A DNA stretch of 64,000 nt from the NCBI RefSeq assembly GCF_003990185.1, contig NZ_RZHF01000015.1, forward strand, positions 124,136-188,135, given 5' to 3'. Both the position numbers and the translations under genes were made by a program. Shown here one piece after another: positions 45,699-54,274 of the stretch. The stretch comes from Vreelandella nanhaiensis (GTDB taxonomy: Bacteria; Pseudomonadota; Gammaproteobacteria; Pseudomonadales; Halomonadaceae). How positions within the stretch are numbered: the first letter of the stretch is position 1; every line of letters starts with the position of its first letter. The notes below the pieces were generated by a model. The model was not told the DNA's origin. It made no database searches and worked only from the letters and a program-made list of their open reading frames with translations.

Positions 45699-46553
45699 TT
45701 AGTTTTCTTCAGGGTAGCGCAGCGTATTGAGACTTTTCTTCACGGCTTTAAGCTGCTCTGCCAGTTTGGGCCCCCGGGTTTTGGCGACGCCCACGGCCAA
45801 TACATCGATCAATACCAGGTGGGCAATACGCGAGCTGAGCGGTGTATAGATTTCGGTATCTTCGTGAACGTCGATATACAGCGGCAGGCTGACTTCTTCT
45901 GCCAAGGGCGAGCCGCTGGGGCACAGGCCAATGACCGTGGCGCCCGCTTCACGGGCCAGACGCACGCTGGCCACCAGGGCTTTGGTGCGCCCCGTTTGTG
46001 AAATGGCGACCACCACATCACCTTCCTTGAGGGTTACTGCCGACATGTTCTGCATATGCGGGTCAGCATAGGCAGAGGTGGAGATCTGCAGGCGGAAGAA
46101 CTTGTGCTGGGCATCAAACGCTACCGCACCTGAGGCGCCAAAGCCGTAGAATTCGACCCGGTTGGCCATGGTCAGCGCGTTCACCGCCTGGCCCAGGGCG
46201 TCGTTATCCAGCCGGTCGCGCACGGAGAGCAGCGTGCCGACGGTGGAATCGAAGATACTGTGGGAGAACTCGGCAACGGAGTCGCTATCGTTCATCGAAA
46301 ACTGCGCGAACTGGCTACCAGAGGCGAGCATCTGTGCCAACTGCAGCTTGAAATCCTGAAAGCCGTTGCAACCCAGAGCACGACAGAAGCGCACCACGGT
46401 AGGTTCGCTGACTTTGGCTTCCGTCGCCAGATCAACGATCCGCATATGAATGACTTCATCGGGGTTGCGCAGCACAAACCGCGCTACCTTTTGTTCGGAG
46501 CGGCGAAAGTGCTCCATGCGGCGTCTCATTTCATCGAACAGGGCGCGACTCAC
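45699..46553 (-). CDS. hexR: HexR, RpiR-family regulator of central carbon metabolism
   Basis: 284 residues. N-terminal RpiR HTH (HFRRSEQKVARFVLRNPDEV, TEAKVSEPTVVRFCRALGCN) and a SIS sugar-isomerase domain (ANRVEFYGFGASGAVAFDAQ, GDVVVAISQTGRTKALVASV). HexR binds KDPG and represses Entner-Doudoroff and related genes in Pseudomonas and relatives. Here it stands alone, without adjacent zwf, pgl or edd, so its targets are elsewhere. Confidence 0.9.
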   Translation of the reverse strand: MSRALFDEMRRRMEHFRRSEQKVARFVLRNPDEVIHMRIVDLATEAKVSEPTVVRFCRALGCNGFQDFKLQLAQMLASGSQFAQFSMNDSDSVAEFSHSIFDSTVGTLLSVRDRLDNDALGQAVNALTMANRVEFYGFGASGAVAFDAQHKFFRLQISTSAYADPHMQNMSAVTLKEGDVVVAISQTGRTKALVASVRLAREAGATVIGLCPSGSPLAEEVSLPLYIDVHEDTEIYTPLSSRIAHLVLIDVLAVGVAKTRGPKLAEQLKAVKKSLNTLRYPEEN

Positions 46554-46824
46554 GTTCAGCTCCTCGGTTATTCAATGCGCCTGTTTATAAAGGCGCGTTG
46601 CCGTCCACCACGGCGTTTCCCTCAGTATGCCTGAGGGGCGACAAAAATGAACAATGAAACGCAACCTGCTTCATACGTTTAAAGCGCGTTTAAGCACTTG
46701 TTCACGCTTTGTCATCATTTTGTCAAGTAGGTTATAGTAAGAAGTGAAGTGTCGCACTGCATCATTTAACAGTCGTCACGGATGCAGGTGGACAAAGGCA
46801 TATTCACCTAGAGGCACGTCGATC

Positions 46825-47043
46825 ATGAGAAACGTCGAACGAATCACCTCAGTTAAAAGCGAACTGCTGGATATCTTCATGAGCATGGAAGTCGATGAAC
46901 ATGCTCAGCGCCAAAGGAGTGCCGCTCAACGCAACTTGCGCGCACGTCGAGGGATTGAATTACATCGGGAATTTCAGAAGTTATATCGGGATATCGCCCC
47001 CTTGCCAGACGATGACGAACGGCAAGAGAGCGAATTGCACTAA
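46825..47043 (+). CDS. Small basic protein, PA3496-like
   Basis: 72 residues from the ATG at 46825. It reads MRNVERITSVKSELLDIFMS then QRQRSAAQRNLRARRGIELH. The basic, helical RSAAQRxLxARRxIE core resembles the PA3496 family of putative envelope-integrity proteins, which often lie near hexR in Pseudomonas. Function unknown. No signal peptide. An upstream in-frame start at 46744 is less likely. Confidence 0.55.
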   Translation: MRNVERITSVKSELLDIFMSMEVDEHAQRQRSAAQRNLRARRGIELHREFQKLYRDIAPLPDDDERQESELH

Positions 47044-47079
47044 CTTGATATGTCGTTTCGCTATCTTTACAAACATTCA

Positions 47080-47099
47080 GCCCTGCCGCTTGGCAGGGC
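47080..47099. terminator. Hairpin between convergent genes
   Basis: GCCCTGCC pairs with GGCAGGGC, loop GCTT; no strong T-run on either side. Confidence 0.55.
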
Positions 47100-47109
47100 A
47101 AAGATCGGC

Positions 47110-48453
47110 TTAGATCAGGCCGGTCAGGAAAACAACGATCACGCCAAGTGGTGCCACGTATTTGGCAAGAAGATTCCACAAGGTGAAGTCGTAGATATCC
47201 AGCCGCAGTTCTTTGCGCGCCTCTTCCTTATCCAGACAGAATGCATAAAAGACAATTGCACCCAGGCCCGTCAGCGGCAGCAAAATCTTGCTGGTGAAGG
47301 TGTCCAGGAAATCAAAGATATTAAGGCCGAAGAACAGTACCTCGGACCACACGTTAAACGACAGTAGCGCCGCCACGCCAAGCACCCATACAGCGATCGC
47401 GCTTACCAGCGTTGCACCAATCCGGCTTAAGGACGTACGCTCTTCCAGCGTTTCAACAACTGGTTCCAGCAGCGAAATAGCGGACGTGAGTGCTGCAAAC
47501 GTCAGCAGCAGGAAGAACATCAGGCCAAGAATCGTACCGCCCGCCATATTGCCGAAGGCAAGGGGCAGGGTAATGAAAATCAGGCCTGGGCCTTCACTTG
47601 CACTTAGCCCATTGGCAAATACGATCGGGAAGATAGCAAGGCCCGCCAGCAACGCAATTGCTGTATCCAGAATGATAACGGTGCGTGCTGTACTGATCAG
47701 GTTGACGTCTTCACCCAGGTAAGAGCCATACGCCATCATGATGCCCATACCCAATGAAAGGGTAAAGAAGGCCTGGCCCATGGCCGCAAGTACAACACCA
47801 CCATCCAGTGCGCCCCAGTCAGGGCTGAACATGAACGTCAGCGCTTCACCGAAGTAGCCGCTTGCCACGCCGTAGCCAACCAGAATCAACAGAAGCACCA
47901 CCAGTGCAGGCATCAGGATACGTGAAGCGGCTTCAAGCCCCTTGGTCACGCCACGCGCCACGATACCAACGACCAGCACCATGAACGCGGTATGCCAGAT
48001 GAGTAGCGTTGTGGGGTTGCCCAGCAGATCGCTGAAAAGAGCACCGACCGCATCAGCGTCTTGGCCGCTAAACGTGCCAATTACCGAGCCCAGCGTATAG
48101 TTCAGCGACCAGCCGCCAATCACGCTGTAAAAAGAAAGAATCAGAAACGCGGCCAGAACGCCGCTGATACCGATAGACGCCCAGGCGCGGGAGCGCCCGT
48201 GGCTGGCTGCCAGTTCTGCCATAGTGTTAATCGGGTTTTTCTGGCCCCGGCGGCCAATCATCCATTCCGCCACCAGAATTGGCAGGCCAACCAGCGTTAC
48301 GCACGCCAAGTAGACAAGAACGAAAGCGGCCCCACCGCTTTCGCCTGTCATATACGAGAAGCGCCAGATATTTCCCAAGCCTACTGCCGATCCCGCAGCA
48401 GCCAGCACAAAGCCCATCTTCGATGACCATTGTGCATGTGCAAGCTTTGCCAT
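47110..48453 (-). CDS. Sodium-dependent transporter, NSS/SNF family
   Basis: 447 residues with about 11-12 membrane segments. The start MGFVLAAAGSAVGLGNIWRF carries the sodium-site NSS signature of helix 1, and the unwound helix 6 region is seen in QAFFTLSLGMGIMMAYGSYL. These symporters take up amino acids or related solutes with sodium; the LeuT/TnaT-like substrate is not predictable. Suits a halophile. An inverted repeat lies about 60 bp upstream. Confidence 0.92.
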   Translation of the reverse strand: MAKLAHAQWSSKMGFVLAAAGSAVGLGNIWRFSYMTGESGGAAFVLVYLACVTLVGLPILVAEWMIGRRGQKNPINTMAELAASHGRSRAWASIGISGVLAAFLILSFYSVIGGWSLNYTLGSVIGTFSGQDADAVGALFSDLLGNPTTLLIWHTAFMVLVVGIVARGVTKGLEAASRILMPALVVLLLILVGYGVASGYFGEALTFMFSPDWGALDGGVVLAAMGQAFFTLSLGMGIMMAYGSYLGEDVNLISTARTVIILDTAIALLAGLAIFPIVFANGLSASEGPGLIFITLPLAFGNMAGGTILGLMFFLLLTFAALTSAISLLEPVVETLEERTSLSRIGATLVSAIAVWVLGVAALLSFNVWSEVLFFGLNIFDFLDTFTSKILLPLTGLGAIVFYAFCLDKEEARKELRLDIYDFTLWNLLAKYVAPLGVIVVFLTGLI

Positions 48454-48511
48454 ACATCACCTACAAGTTAGTTAAATTGTAATAAGTCGCTATGCGCCCC
48501 ATTTACGCAGG

Positions 48512-48542
48512 TTCGATAAGCACATACCCCAGGCTTATCGAA
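48512..48542. repeat. Inverted repeat upstream of NSS transporter
   Basis: TTCGATAAGC and GCTTATCGAA are a perfect 10-bp dyad 11 bp apart. Could be an operator or a hairpin in the transporter leader region. Confidence 0.45.
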
Positions 48543-48602
48543 AGTATGCGCAATTTATCCGATCAGGAGGGCCCGTGCCAGTTAGGTTCCATTAACATTA
48601 GG

Positions 48603-49478
48603 CTAGAACAGCTGGTTTTGCGTCTCTCCAGGAAAGGAGGCAAGCGGTGGCAGGCAGGCAAGTTCGCCAAGGGCGCTGTAGAGCTGGCGCGCCATGTCAG
48701 GTGACTCGCGATTATCAGCAGTATGCACAAATAAGAAAGGGGTTTTCCCCTGACTTATCCACAGATCCAGCCGAGCTTTCCATGGGCCGAAGTAGTGGAT
48801 ATTAATCGGTTTTTCAATATGTCCAATAAAGCGTATCACCGGAAAGTTTCCTGTGGAAAGCACGTGCAGCGGGAGTTTCGGCTTTTCCTGCTGCGCGTGG
48901 GCAAGGCCCGGATGGCCACCCGCAGGTGTTGAAAAGACCGGGCGTACATCTAGCATTACGCGATTGGCATAATAAGTTATCAACAATTGGTTGAGCGCTT
49001 TTTCTGCCGCTCCCTTGTGGAAAAAAGCAGGGTGACGAACCTCTACCGCACACGGTAAGTGCGCGGGCCAATTCGCCAGTAACGCCTCTAATTGAGGCAG
49101 CTCATCGGGGCCAAAATCACGCGGTAGCTGAACCATGGTAGGGCCCAGGCGATCATGTAGAGGCTCAAGCGCTGCTAGAAAGGCCCATACGTCATCCAGG
49201 TTGGTAAGCCGCTGATCATGGGTAACGCTTGCTGGCAGTTTAAAACAGAAGCGAAAATGAGCAGGCGCCTGGCGAGCCCAGGCGGCAACCGTCTCCGCCT
49301 TTGGTGCACCGCTATAAAACGTCGTATTACCCTCTACGCTGGAAAATACGCTGGCATATTCAGCGAGCAGATCGCTCTTGGCATGGCGGGGATAAAGCGT
49401 GCCCAGCCAAGCCTGGTTTGACCACATGGGTAGGCCAAGGTAGAGGGGAAGTGTCATGGGGCCATTAGTCTGCTGCAT
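48603..49478 (-). CDS. DUF72 domain protein, YecE-like
   Basis: 291 residues (284 if started at 49457). The DUF72 TIM-barrel pattern is present: YLGLPMWSNQAWLGTLYP, EYASVFSSVEGNTTFYSGAP, FRFCFKLPASVTHDQRL, VEVRHPAFFH, and YYANRVMLDVRPVFS. The family is widespread but its activity is not established. Convergent neighbours do not suggest a role. Confidence 0.88.
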   Translation of the reverse strand: MQQTNGPMTLPLYLGLPMWSNQAWLGTLYPRHAKSDLLAEYASVFSSVEGNTTFYSGAPKAETVAAWARQAPAHFRFCFKLPASVTHDQRLTNLDDVWAFLAALEPLHDRLGPTMVQLPRDFGPDELPQLEALLANWPAHLPCAVEVRHPAFFHKGAAEKALNQLLITYYANRVMLDVRPVFSTPAGGHPGLAHAQQEKPKLPLHVLSTGNFPVIRFIGHIEKPINIHYFGPWKARLDLWISQGKTPFLFVHTADNRESPDMARQLYSALGELACLPPLASFPGETQNQLF

Positions 49479-49554
49479 TTATAAAGGGTACTAATGTAGC
49501 ATGGCTCAATTGTTTCAACGTGACGAATAACGGATAGGTAAAAAAGGAAACTGC

Positions 49555-50007
49555 ATGATGACTACGCCGCGTGTACTTGTACTCAATGGCCCTAACCTCA
49601 ACTTGCTGGGTACTCGCCAACCGGAGATTTACGGTAAAGAAACGCTGGATGACATCATCAATCAATTGCGTACCCAGGCGTTGATGGCCGGCTGGGAGCT
49701 GGTAGCGCTGCAGAGCAATCACGAAGGAGAGCTCATCGATGCCGTTCATGCAGCAAGATTGGATGGTACGCTGGCTATTATCATAAATCCTGCAGCCTAC
49801 TCACATACGTCGGTAGCCCTGCTGGATGCGCTGAATACATTTGATGGAAAGGTTATTGAGGTCCACCTTTCCAATATCCACAAGCGGGAAGCTTTTCGTC
49901 ATCACTCCTATATATCGTCACGCGCAGACGGCGTTATTGCCGGTCTAGGAAGTCAAGGTTATCAGGCTGCTTTAGACGCTATTATTGCCACAGCGAAAAA
50001 CGCTTGA
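49555..50007 (+). CDS. aroQ: Type II 3-dehydroquinate dehydratase AroQ
   Basis: 150 residues, normal length. It converts 3-dehydroquinate to 3-dehydroshikimate. Motifs are [20 protein letters not shown] with the catalytic Tyr, [31 protein letters not shown] and [20 protein letters not shown] with the catalytic His and Arg. The biosynthetic aroQ usually lies by accBC; here it is beside an aromatic catabolic cluster, so it may feed quinate or shikimate degradation to protocatechuate. ATG ATG leaves the start open by one codon. Followed by a bidirectional terminator. Confidence 0.93.
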   Translation: MMTTPRVLVLNGPNLNLLGTRQPEIYGKETLDDIINQLRTQALMAGWELVALQSNHEGELIDAVHAARLDGTLAIIINPAAYSHTSVALLDALNTFDGKVIEVHLSNIHKREAFRHHSYISSRADGVIAGLGSQGYQAALDAIIATAKNA

Positions 50008-50010
50008 GCG

Positions 50011-50048
50011 GCTAGCTTCATAGCGGATAAACCGGCTATGGAGCTAGC
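50011..50048. terminator. Terminator between aroQ and the IclR gene
   Basis: GCTAGCTTCATAGC pairs with GCTATGGAGCTAGC with small mismatches; CTTTTTAAGTTT follows. Lies between convergent genes. Confidence 0.75.
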
Positions 50049-50061
50049 TTACTTTTTAAGT

Positions 50062-50841
50062 TTAGTTGACATGTAGGCGTATCTGGGCGGCCTTCTTTTG
50101 CATAATCGGCAGATAAACACCCAGTAACGTATCAATATCTACTCTGGCTGCGTTAGTGCTGACATTGATAGCGCCTATTAGCTGATGTTTGGCATCGTAT
50201 GCAGGGACCGCCAAAGAGCGTAGACCTGGATCGAGCTCCTGATCAGCCACCGCGTAACCCTGTTGTCTCGCCACGATAACCTGATCCCTTAACTCATCTA
50301 TATCGACAATCGTCTTGTCGGTATGTCGTATCAGCTCAACCCTGGATAAATAGTCTTCTAACTCCGCATTGGGGAGCTGGGCGAGCAGTATACGGCCCAA
50401 AGATGTATGAGCGGCGGGCAGTCGAGTCCCTACGGAAAGCGTAATCGCCATCAAGCGGTGCTTTGCCGCTGAACGCGCTACATAGATGACGTCTTCGCCA
50501 TCCAGCACGCCCAAGGAGGAAGATTCGCCGATTTCGCTGGTAATATCTTCCAGATATTGCTGTATCACGCCTCGGTAATTATTGGCAGATAAAAAAGCAT
50601 AGCCAAGATGAAGTACGCGCGGCGCCAGTTCAAAATAGCGGTGCTGCTTGCGTACATAACCCAAGGCATGAAGCGTTAGCAGAATGCGTCTGGCTTTAGC
50701 TCTGTTCATCCCTGTCCGTGTCGCTACTTCGCTCAGTGTCATGCGAGGATGCTCGTCATCAAAGGAGCGAATTACCTCTAAGCCACTGGCCAGCGCTGTG
50801 ACAAAATCCCGGCTCTCGGGATTTAGAATGTCTTCCTGCAT
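50062..50841 (-). CDS. IclR-family regulator, PcaR/PcaU/PobR type
   Basis: 259 residues from the ATG at 50841, chosen because AGGAAAT precedes it and MQEDILNPESRDFVTALASG fits. N-terminal winged helix (MTLSEVATRTGMNRAKARRI, then LLTLHALGYVRKQHRYF) and the IclR effector domain (LSVGTRLPAAHTSLGRILLA, DQELDPGLRSLAVPAYDAKH, GAINVSTNAARV). These C-terminal features are those of regulators of protocatechuate and 4-hydroxybenzoate pathways. Its own promoter region and those of pcaB, pcaI and tctC contain GTTCG-N5-CGAAC palindromes, supporting a pca role. Confidence 0.85.
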   Translation of the reverse strand: MQEDILNPESRDFVTALASGLEVIRSFDDEHPRMTLSEVATRTGMNRAKARRILLTLHALGYVRKQHRYFELAPRVLHLGYAFLSANNYRGVIQQYLEDITSEIGESSSLGVLDGEDVIYVARSAAKHRLMAITLSVGTRLPAAHTSLGRILLAQLPNAELEDYLSRVELIRHTDKTIVDIDELRDQVIVARQQGYAVADQELDPGLRSLAVPAYDAKHQLIGAINVSTNAARVDIDTLLGVYLPIMQKKAAQIRLHVN

Positions 50842-50904
50842 AAATTTCCTATTCACTAATACAATGCATTGTTTTAACCAATGCTGATACCTTAGCGTAA
50901 TAAT

Positions 50905-50919
50905 GTTCGTCATGCGAAC
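50905..50919. promoter_or_regulatory. IclR/PcaR-type operator, site 1
   Basis: GTTCG-TCATG-CGAAC, a perfect 15-bp dyad 64 bp upstream of the regulator start. Suggests autoregulation. Confidence 0.65.
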
Positions 50920-51055
50920 ATAGATGAGCTTTTAGCTTTTTTAAAATAGTTGCTTCAATATGATTTTTGGGTGAATTCAAGCTTGATGCTACTAAAGTTG
51001 TGTTTTGTATACGGGTAAGAACGAAGTAGTCTCCCTGCATGTAGTGCGAATACAT

Positions 51056-51070
51056 GTACGTATCGCGAAC
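51056..51070. promoter_or_regulatory. IclR/PcaR-type operator, site 2 (one mismatch)
   Basis: GTACG-TATCG-CGAAC matches the palindrome with one mismatch (A for T at position 3), 33 bp before the tctC start. Confidence 0.5.
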
Positions 51071-51102
51071 AATAATTAAGTAATCCTAGGAGATTAACGC
51101 TA

Positions 51103-52089
51103 ATGAAAAAAATTGTCAGCGCCACATGTATTGCTGCCTGCAGCAGCACCTTGTTACTTGCTGCTTCCCTTTCAACTGCCAACGCCGCAGACTGGCCGAC
51201 CGGCGATGTGCGTCTGGTCGTGCCTTATGCACCGGGTGGCACTACTGATGTGCTTTCTCGTCGCGTTGCCGATTTGCTCCAAGATGCCCTGGACGCTAAT
51301 GTGATCGTCGAGAACCGTCCTGGCGCTGGCTCGACAGTAGGTACTGGTCGACTTGCTCGCGGTGGGCGTGATGCCGATCATACGCTTTTGATGGCATCAC
51401 CAGGCCATACCATCGGTGCGGCGATTTACCCAGATCTTGCCTATGACCCGGTTGAAGACTTTGTCTTTATCCAAAACATCATCGATATTCCCAATGTTAT
51501 GGTGGTACCTGCAAGCAGCCCCTATAACACGGTCGTGGAATTCATTGAAGCCGCACAAGACGAGAATATGGCGTTCAGCCATAGTGGTGTGGGCAGCTCG
51601 ATTCACATGTCGGGTGAGTTGTTCAAGACGTTGACCGGTTCACAGATGACGGCTGTTCCTTTTGCAGGTAGCGGCGCTGCCTTGCCCGCTCTACTGGGCG
51701 GCGATGTCGACGTCTCGTTTGAGAACATGCCAACCGTGTACTCGCATATCAAGTCGGGCGACCTGCGCGCATTGGCCGTCACTTCTGCAGAACGCTCGCC
51801 TTACCTGCCGGAGGTACCCACCCTTTCTGAAATCGGCGAGTACAACCTGGATCAGTTTACTACCACCGCCTGGTTTGGCTTGATTGCGCACAAATCTTTC
51901 CCTGAGGAAGGCTATGAGGCCATGCAGGAAGCACTGGATGAAGTCATGGAACGCCAGGAATTCCAAGATTTCGCTGAACAGCTAGGTGCTCAAGCAGGCC
52001 AGGTGGAAGGTGAGGCATTTAAACAGTTCGTTATTGATGATCTGGCCCGTTGGGAAGAGGTTGCTCAACAGGCAGGTATCAGCCAGTAA
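51103..52089 (+). CDS. Tripartite tricarboxylate transporter substrate-binding protein TctC-like
   Basis: 328 residues. Signal peptide of about 28 residues ending STANA; Bug/TctC fold with VRLVVPYAPGGTTDVLSRRV near 38, VENRPGAGSTVGTGRLARG near 68 and MSGELFKTLTGSQMTAVPFA near 168. Captures a carboxylate in the periplasm for the TctAB permease behind it. Placed next to pca genes and under an IclR-type operator, it likely binds an aromatic or related acid. A terminator separates it from tctB. Confidence 0.92.
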   Translation: MKKIVSATCIAACSSTLLLAASLSTANAADWPTGDVRLVVPYAPGGTTDVLSRRVADLLQDALDANVIVENRPGAGSTVGTGRLARGGRDADHTLLMASPGHTIGAAIYPDLAYDPVEDFVFIQNIIDIPNVMVVPASSPYNTVVEFIEAAQDENMAFSHSGVGSSIHMSGELFKTLTGSQMTAVPFAGSGAALPALLGGDVDVSFENMPTVYSHIKSGDLRALAVTSAERSPYLPEVPTLSEIGEYNLDQFTTTAWFGLIAHKSFPEEGYEAMQEALDEVMERQEFQDFAEQLGAQAGQVEGEAFKQFVIDDLARWEEVAQQAGISQ

Positions 52090-52103
52090 CCACTACCTGT
52101 AAT

Positions 52104-52139
52104 AAGAAGGCGAAGGTTGAAACTAACCTTCGCCTTCTT
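52104..52139 (+). terminator. Terminator/attenuator between tctC and tctB
   Basis: A perfect 15-bp stem (AAGAAGGCGAAGGTT with AACCTTCGCCTTCTT) with a six-base loop, followed by TGCTTTCTTTA. Probably makes the binding protein more abundant than the membrane subunits. Confidence 0.85.
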
Positions 52140-52174
52140 TGCTTTCTTTAGCTTGTCCTCGTGGAGAGGCTGCC

Positions 52175-52675
52175 ATGTTATTTTCCGGCTTAAGCAACGT
52201 GAAACAAATCAAAGACACTTTGGATGTTATTACCGGCATCGTACTCCTCTTGCTCTCACTGATGTTGGTACTCTATCTCGTTCCCAATTACATCGGTGAG
52301 CCGGCGATACTGCAAAACCCGATGATGTCGCCTAGATGGCTGCCCAACATCGTTAGCTGGCTGATGCTGGCTTTTTCAGTATTACTGATCCTTCAAGGGT
52401 TGCTGGTAGCTAATAAAAGTGAGAACGACGAAAGAAAATTTATTAAGGGCTCCTTTCGTCGATTTGTCATCATGGTAATTGCCTTTTTGGTTTACGTGCT
52501 GTTTTTTGAAACATTAGGCGCCATCTTGACCGGCATTTTGGCAACGGTACTTCTTTTTCTGGCGCACCCTGTCAGAACCTGGTGGGTTTATAGCTTTGCC
52601 GTGGCTTTTCCTGTAGGCGTGACGTTGCTGTTTGTCAATGTGATGAATGTTCCACTTCCGCTGATGCCTTATTAA
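52175..52675 (+). CDS. Tripartite tricarboxylate transporter small membrane subunit TctB-like
   Basis: 166 residues from the ATG at 52175, supported by GGAGAGG 5 bp upstream; the earlier in-frame ATG at 52139 lies in the terminator stem. Four hydrophobic segments (TLDVITGIVLLLLSLMLVLY, IVSWLMLAFSVLLILQGLLV, FVIMVIAFLVYVLFFETLGA and the C-terminal pair) fit TctB, the small partner of TctA. Together they import a substrate delivered by the TctC-like protein. Confidence 0.87.
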   Translation: MLFSGLSNVKQIKDTLDVITGIVLLLLSLMLVLYLVPNYIGEPAILQNPMMSPRWLPNIVSWLMLAFSVLLILQGLLVANKSENDERKFIKGSFRRFVIMVIAFLVYVLFFETLGAILTGILATVLLFLAHPVRTWWVYSFAVAFPVGVTLLFVNVMNVPLPLMPY

Positions 52676-52708
52676 CAATTTCTTGGCGGCGCGCAGCCTG
52701 GGTGATAT

Positions 52709-54199
52709 ATGGAAAATCTTTCTGAAGTTTTACAACTGTTTTTAAGTATTGATAACTTTATAGCTATCGCATTAGGTGTCGTTATTGGTGTCACGGTTGG
52801 GTCGATACCCGGTCTGACGGCTACCATGGCGGTGGCACTTGCCTTGCCCTTCACGTTCTCGATGCAGCCTGTGGCCGCTATTCTCTTGTTGGTAGGAATC
52901 TATAAAGGGGGAATGTACGGTGGTTCGATTACGGCCATTTTGATTCGTACCCCGGGCTCTCCTGCATCGGCATGTACGCTGTTGGACGGCTACCCCATGG
53001 CGCAGCAGGGAAATGCTAAAAAGGCGCTCAAGACCGCACTGTTCTCTTCTGTTATCGCGGACTTTATTTCCAATATCGCCTTGATATTCTTTGCTGCTTA
53101 TCTTGCCAAGATAGCGCTCAACTTTGGCGCGCCTGAGTTTTTCTGGCTGATCTGTTTCTCTCTTACCATCATCATTTCTCTCGCCAGTGGTTCCATGGTG
53201 AAGGGCCTGCTTGCTGCGCTGATGGGGATACTGTTGTCATTGGTAGGGCTCGATTCGGTGTTTGGATCGCAGCGCCTTACCTTTGGCAACTATAACCTGA
53301 TGGATTCGATCTCCTTTATCCCGTTGCTGATCGGTCTGTTTGCGATACCAGAAATAATTGAATTTTACAGAAAGAAGGCGCTACCTCACATAAAGGCAAA
53401 AGCCAGCGGTGTCGGCATGACCCTGGCCGAGCTCAAGCGGTGCATGAAAAGTATTGTTCGTGGCAGTCTGATCGGCGTGATTATTGGCGCCATTCCGGGT
53501 ACGGGGGCAACAGCTGCGGCCTTTATCTCCTATAGCGATGCACGCAGGCGCTCTCCTAATAAGGATAATTTTGGTAAGGGGGAAGTTGAAGGTGTCGCGG
53601 CCGCCGAGGCGGGCAATAATGGGGTGGCAGGTGCCACGTTGATACCGCTGCTCTCGCTGGGCATTCCTGGCGATGTGATTACGGCTATTATCCTGGGCGC
53701 CTTTATGGTTCATGGCCTAACCCCAGGCCCTATCATGTTCCAGGAAAACCTTTCGCTAATATACGCTCTTTTCCTGGGGATTATGCTCAGCTCTTTAATC
53801 CTGCTTGTGGTAGGTAATGCAGCTATTAAGTATTTTTCATTAATAGCCGATATTCCCAAATCAATTCTTTTTCCTATCGTATTAATGTTCTGTGTTTACG
53901 GTGCTTACGCTGTAAACAATATGACATTTGATATATGGCTTATGCTGGCATTTGGTGTAGTGGGTTATCTATTTAACCGTACAGGCATTCCGGCCGCTCC
54001 ATTTCTGATCGGTTTTATTTTGGGGCCCATGTTTGAAGACAACCTGAGGCGCTCGCTTTTGATCAGTAACGGCGATATGTCGATTTTTGTCCGTGGCCCG
54101 ATTACCTGGTTCTTTATTGCCATTACATTTGGGTCAATTGCCTTTGCGATATTCCGCTTTTTCAAAGATCGAAATGCAAAGCTAAAGCCGACAAGCTAA
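52709..54199 (+). CDS. Tripartite tricarboxylate transporter large membrane subunit TctA-like
   Basis: 496 residues with about 12 membrane segments and the two TctA signatures: GVTVGSIPGLTATMAVALAL near 28 and GVIIGAIPGTGATAAAFISY near 255; GGMYGGSITAILIRTPGSPA and AGATLIPLLSLGIPGDVITA support this. It is the main permease of the TTT system. The ATG is weakly supported but no better start exists. A gap of 33 bp to tctB. Confidence 0.95.
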   Translation: MENLSEVLQLFLSIDNFIAIALGVVIGVTVGSIPGLTATMAVALALPFTFSMQPVAAILLLVGIYKGGMYGGSITAILIRTPGSPASACTLLDGYPMAQQGNAKKALKTALFSSVIADFISNIALIFFAAYLAKIALNFGAPEFFWLICFSLTIIISLASGSMVKGLLAALMGILLSLVGLDSVFGSQRLTFGNYNLMDSISFIPLLIGLFAIPEIIEFYRKKALPHIKAKASGVGMTLAELKRCMKSIVRGSLIGVIIGAIPGTGATAAAFISYSDARRRSPNKDNFGKGEVEGVAAAEAGNNGVAGATLIPLLSLGIPGDVITAIILGAFMVHGLTPGPIMFQENLSLIYALFLGIMLSSLILLVVGNAAIKYFSLIADIPKSILFPIVLMFCVYGAYAVNNMTFDIWLMLAFGVVGYLFNRTGIPAAPFLIGFILGPMFEDNLRRSLLISNGDMSIFVRGPITWFFIAITFGSIAFAIFRFFKDRNAKLKPTS

Positions 54200-54274
54200 T
54201 TAAAAAGCTCAGGCTTTTATCGAGATAGATGCGCTGCGTTGATATCGCGGATTAATAATAAATAGGAGTGGTTT

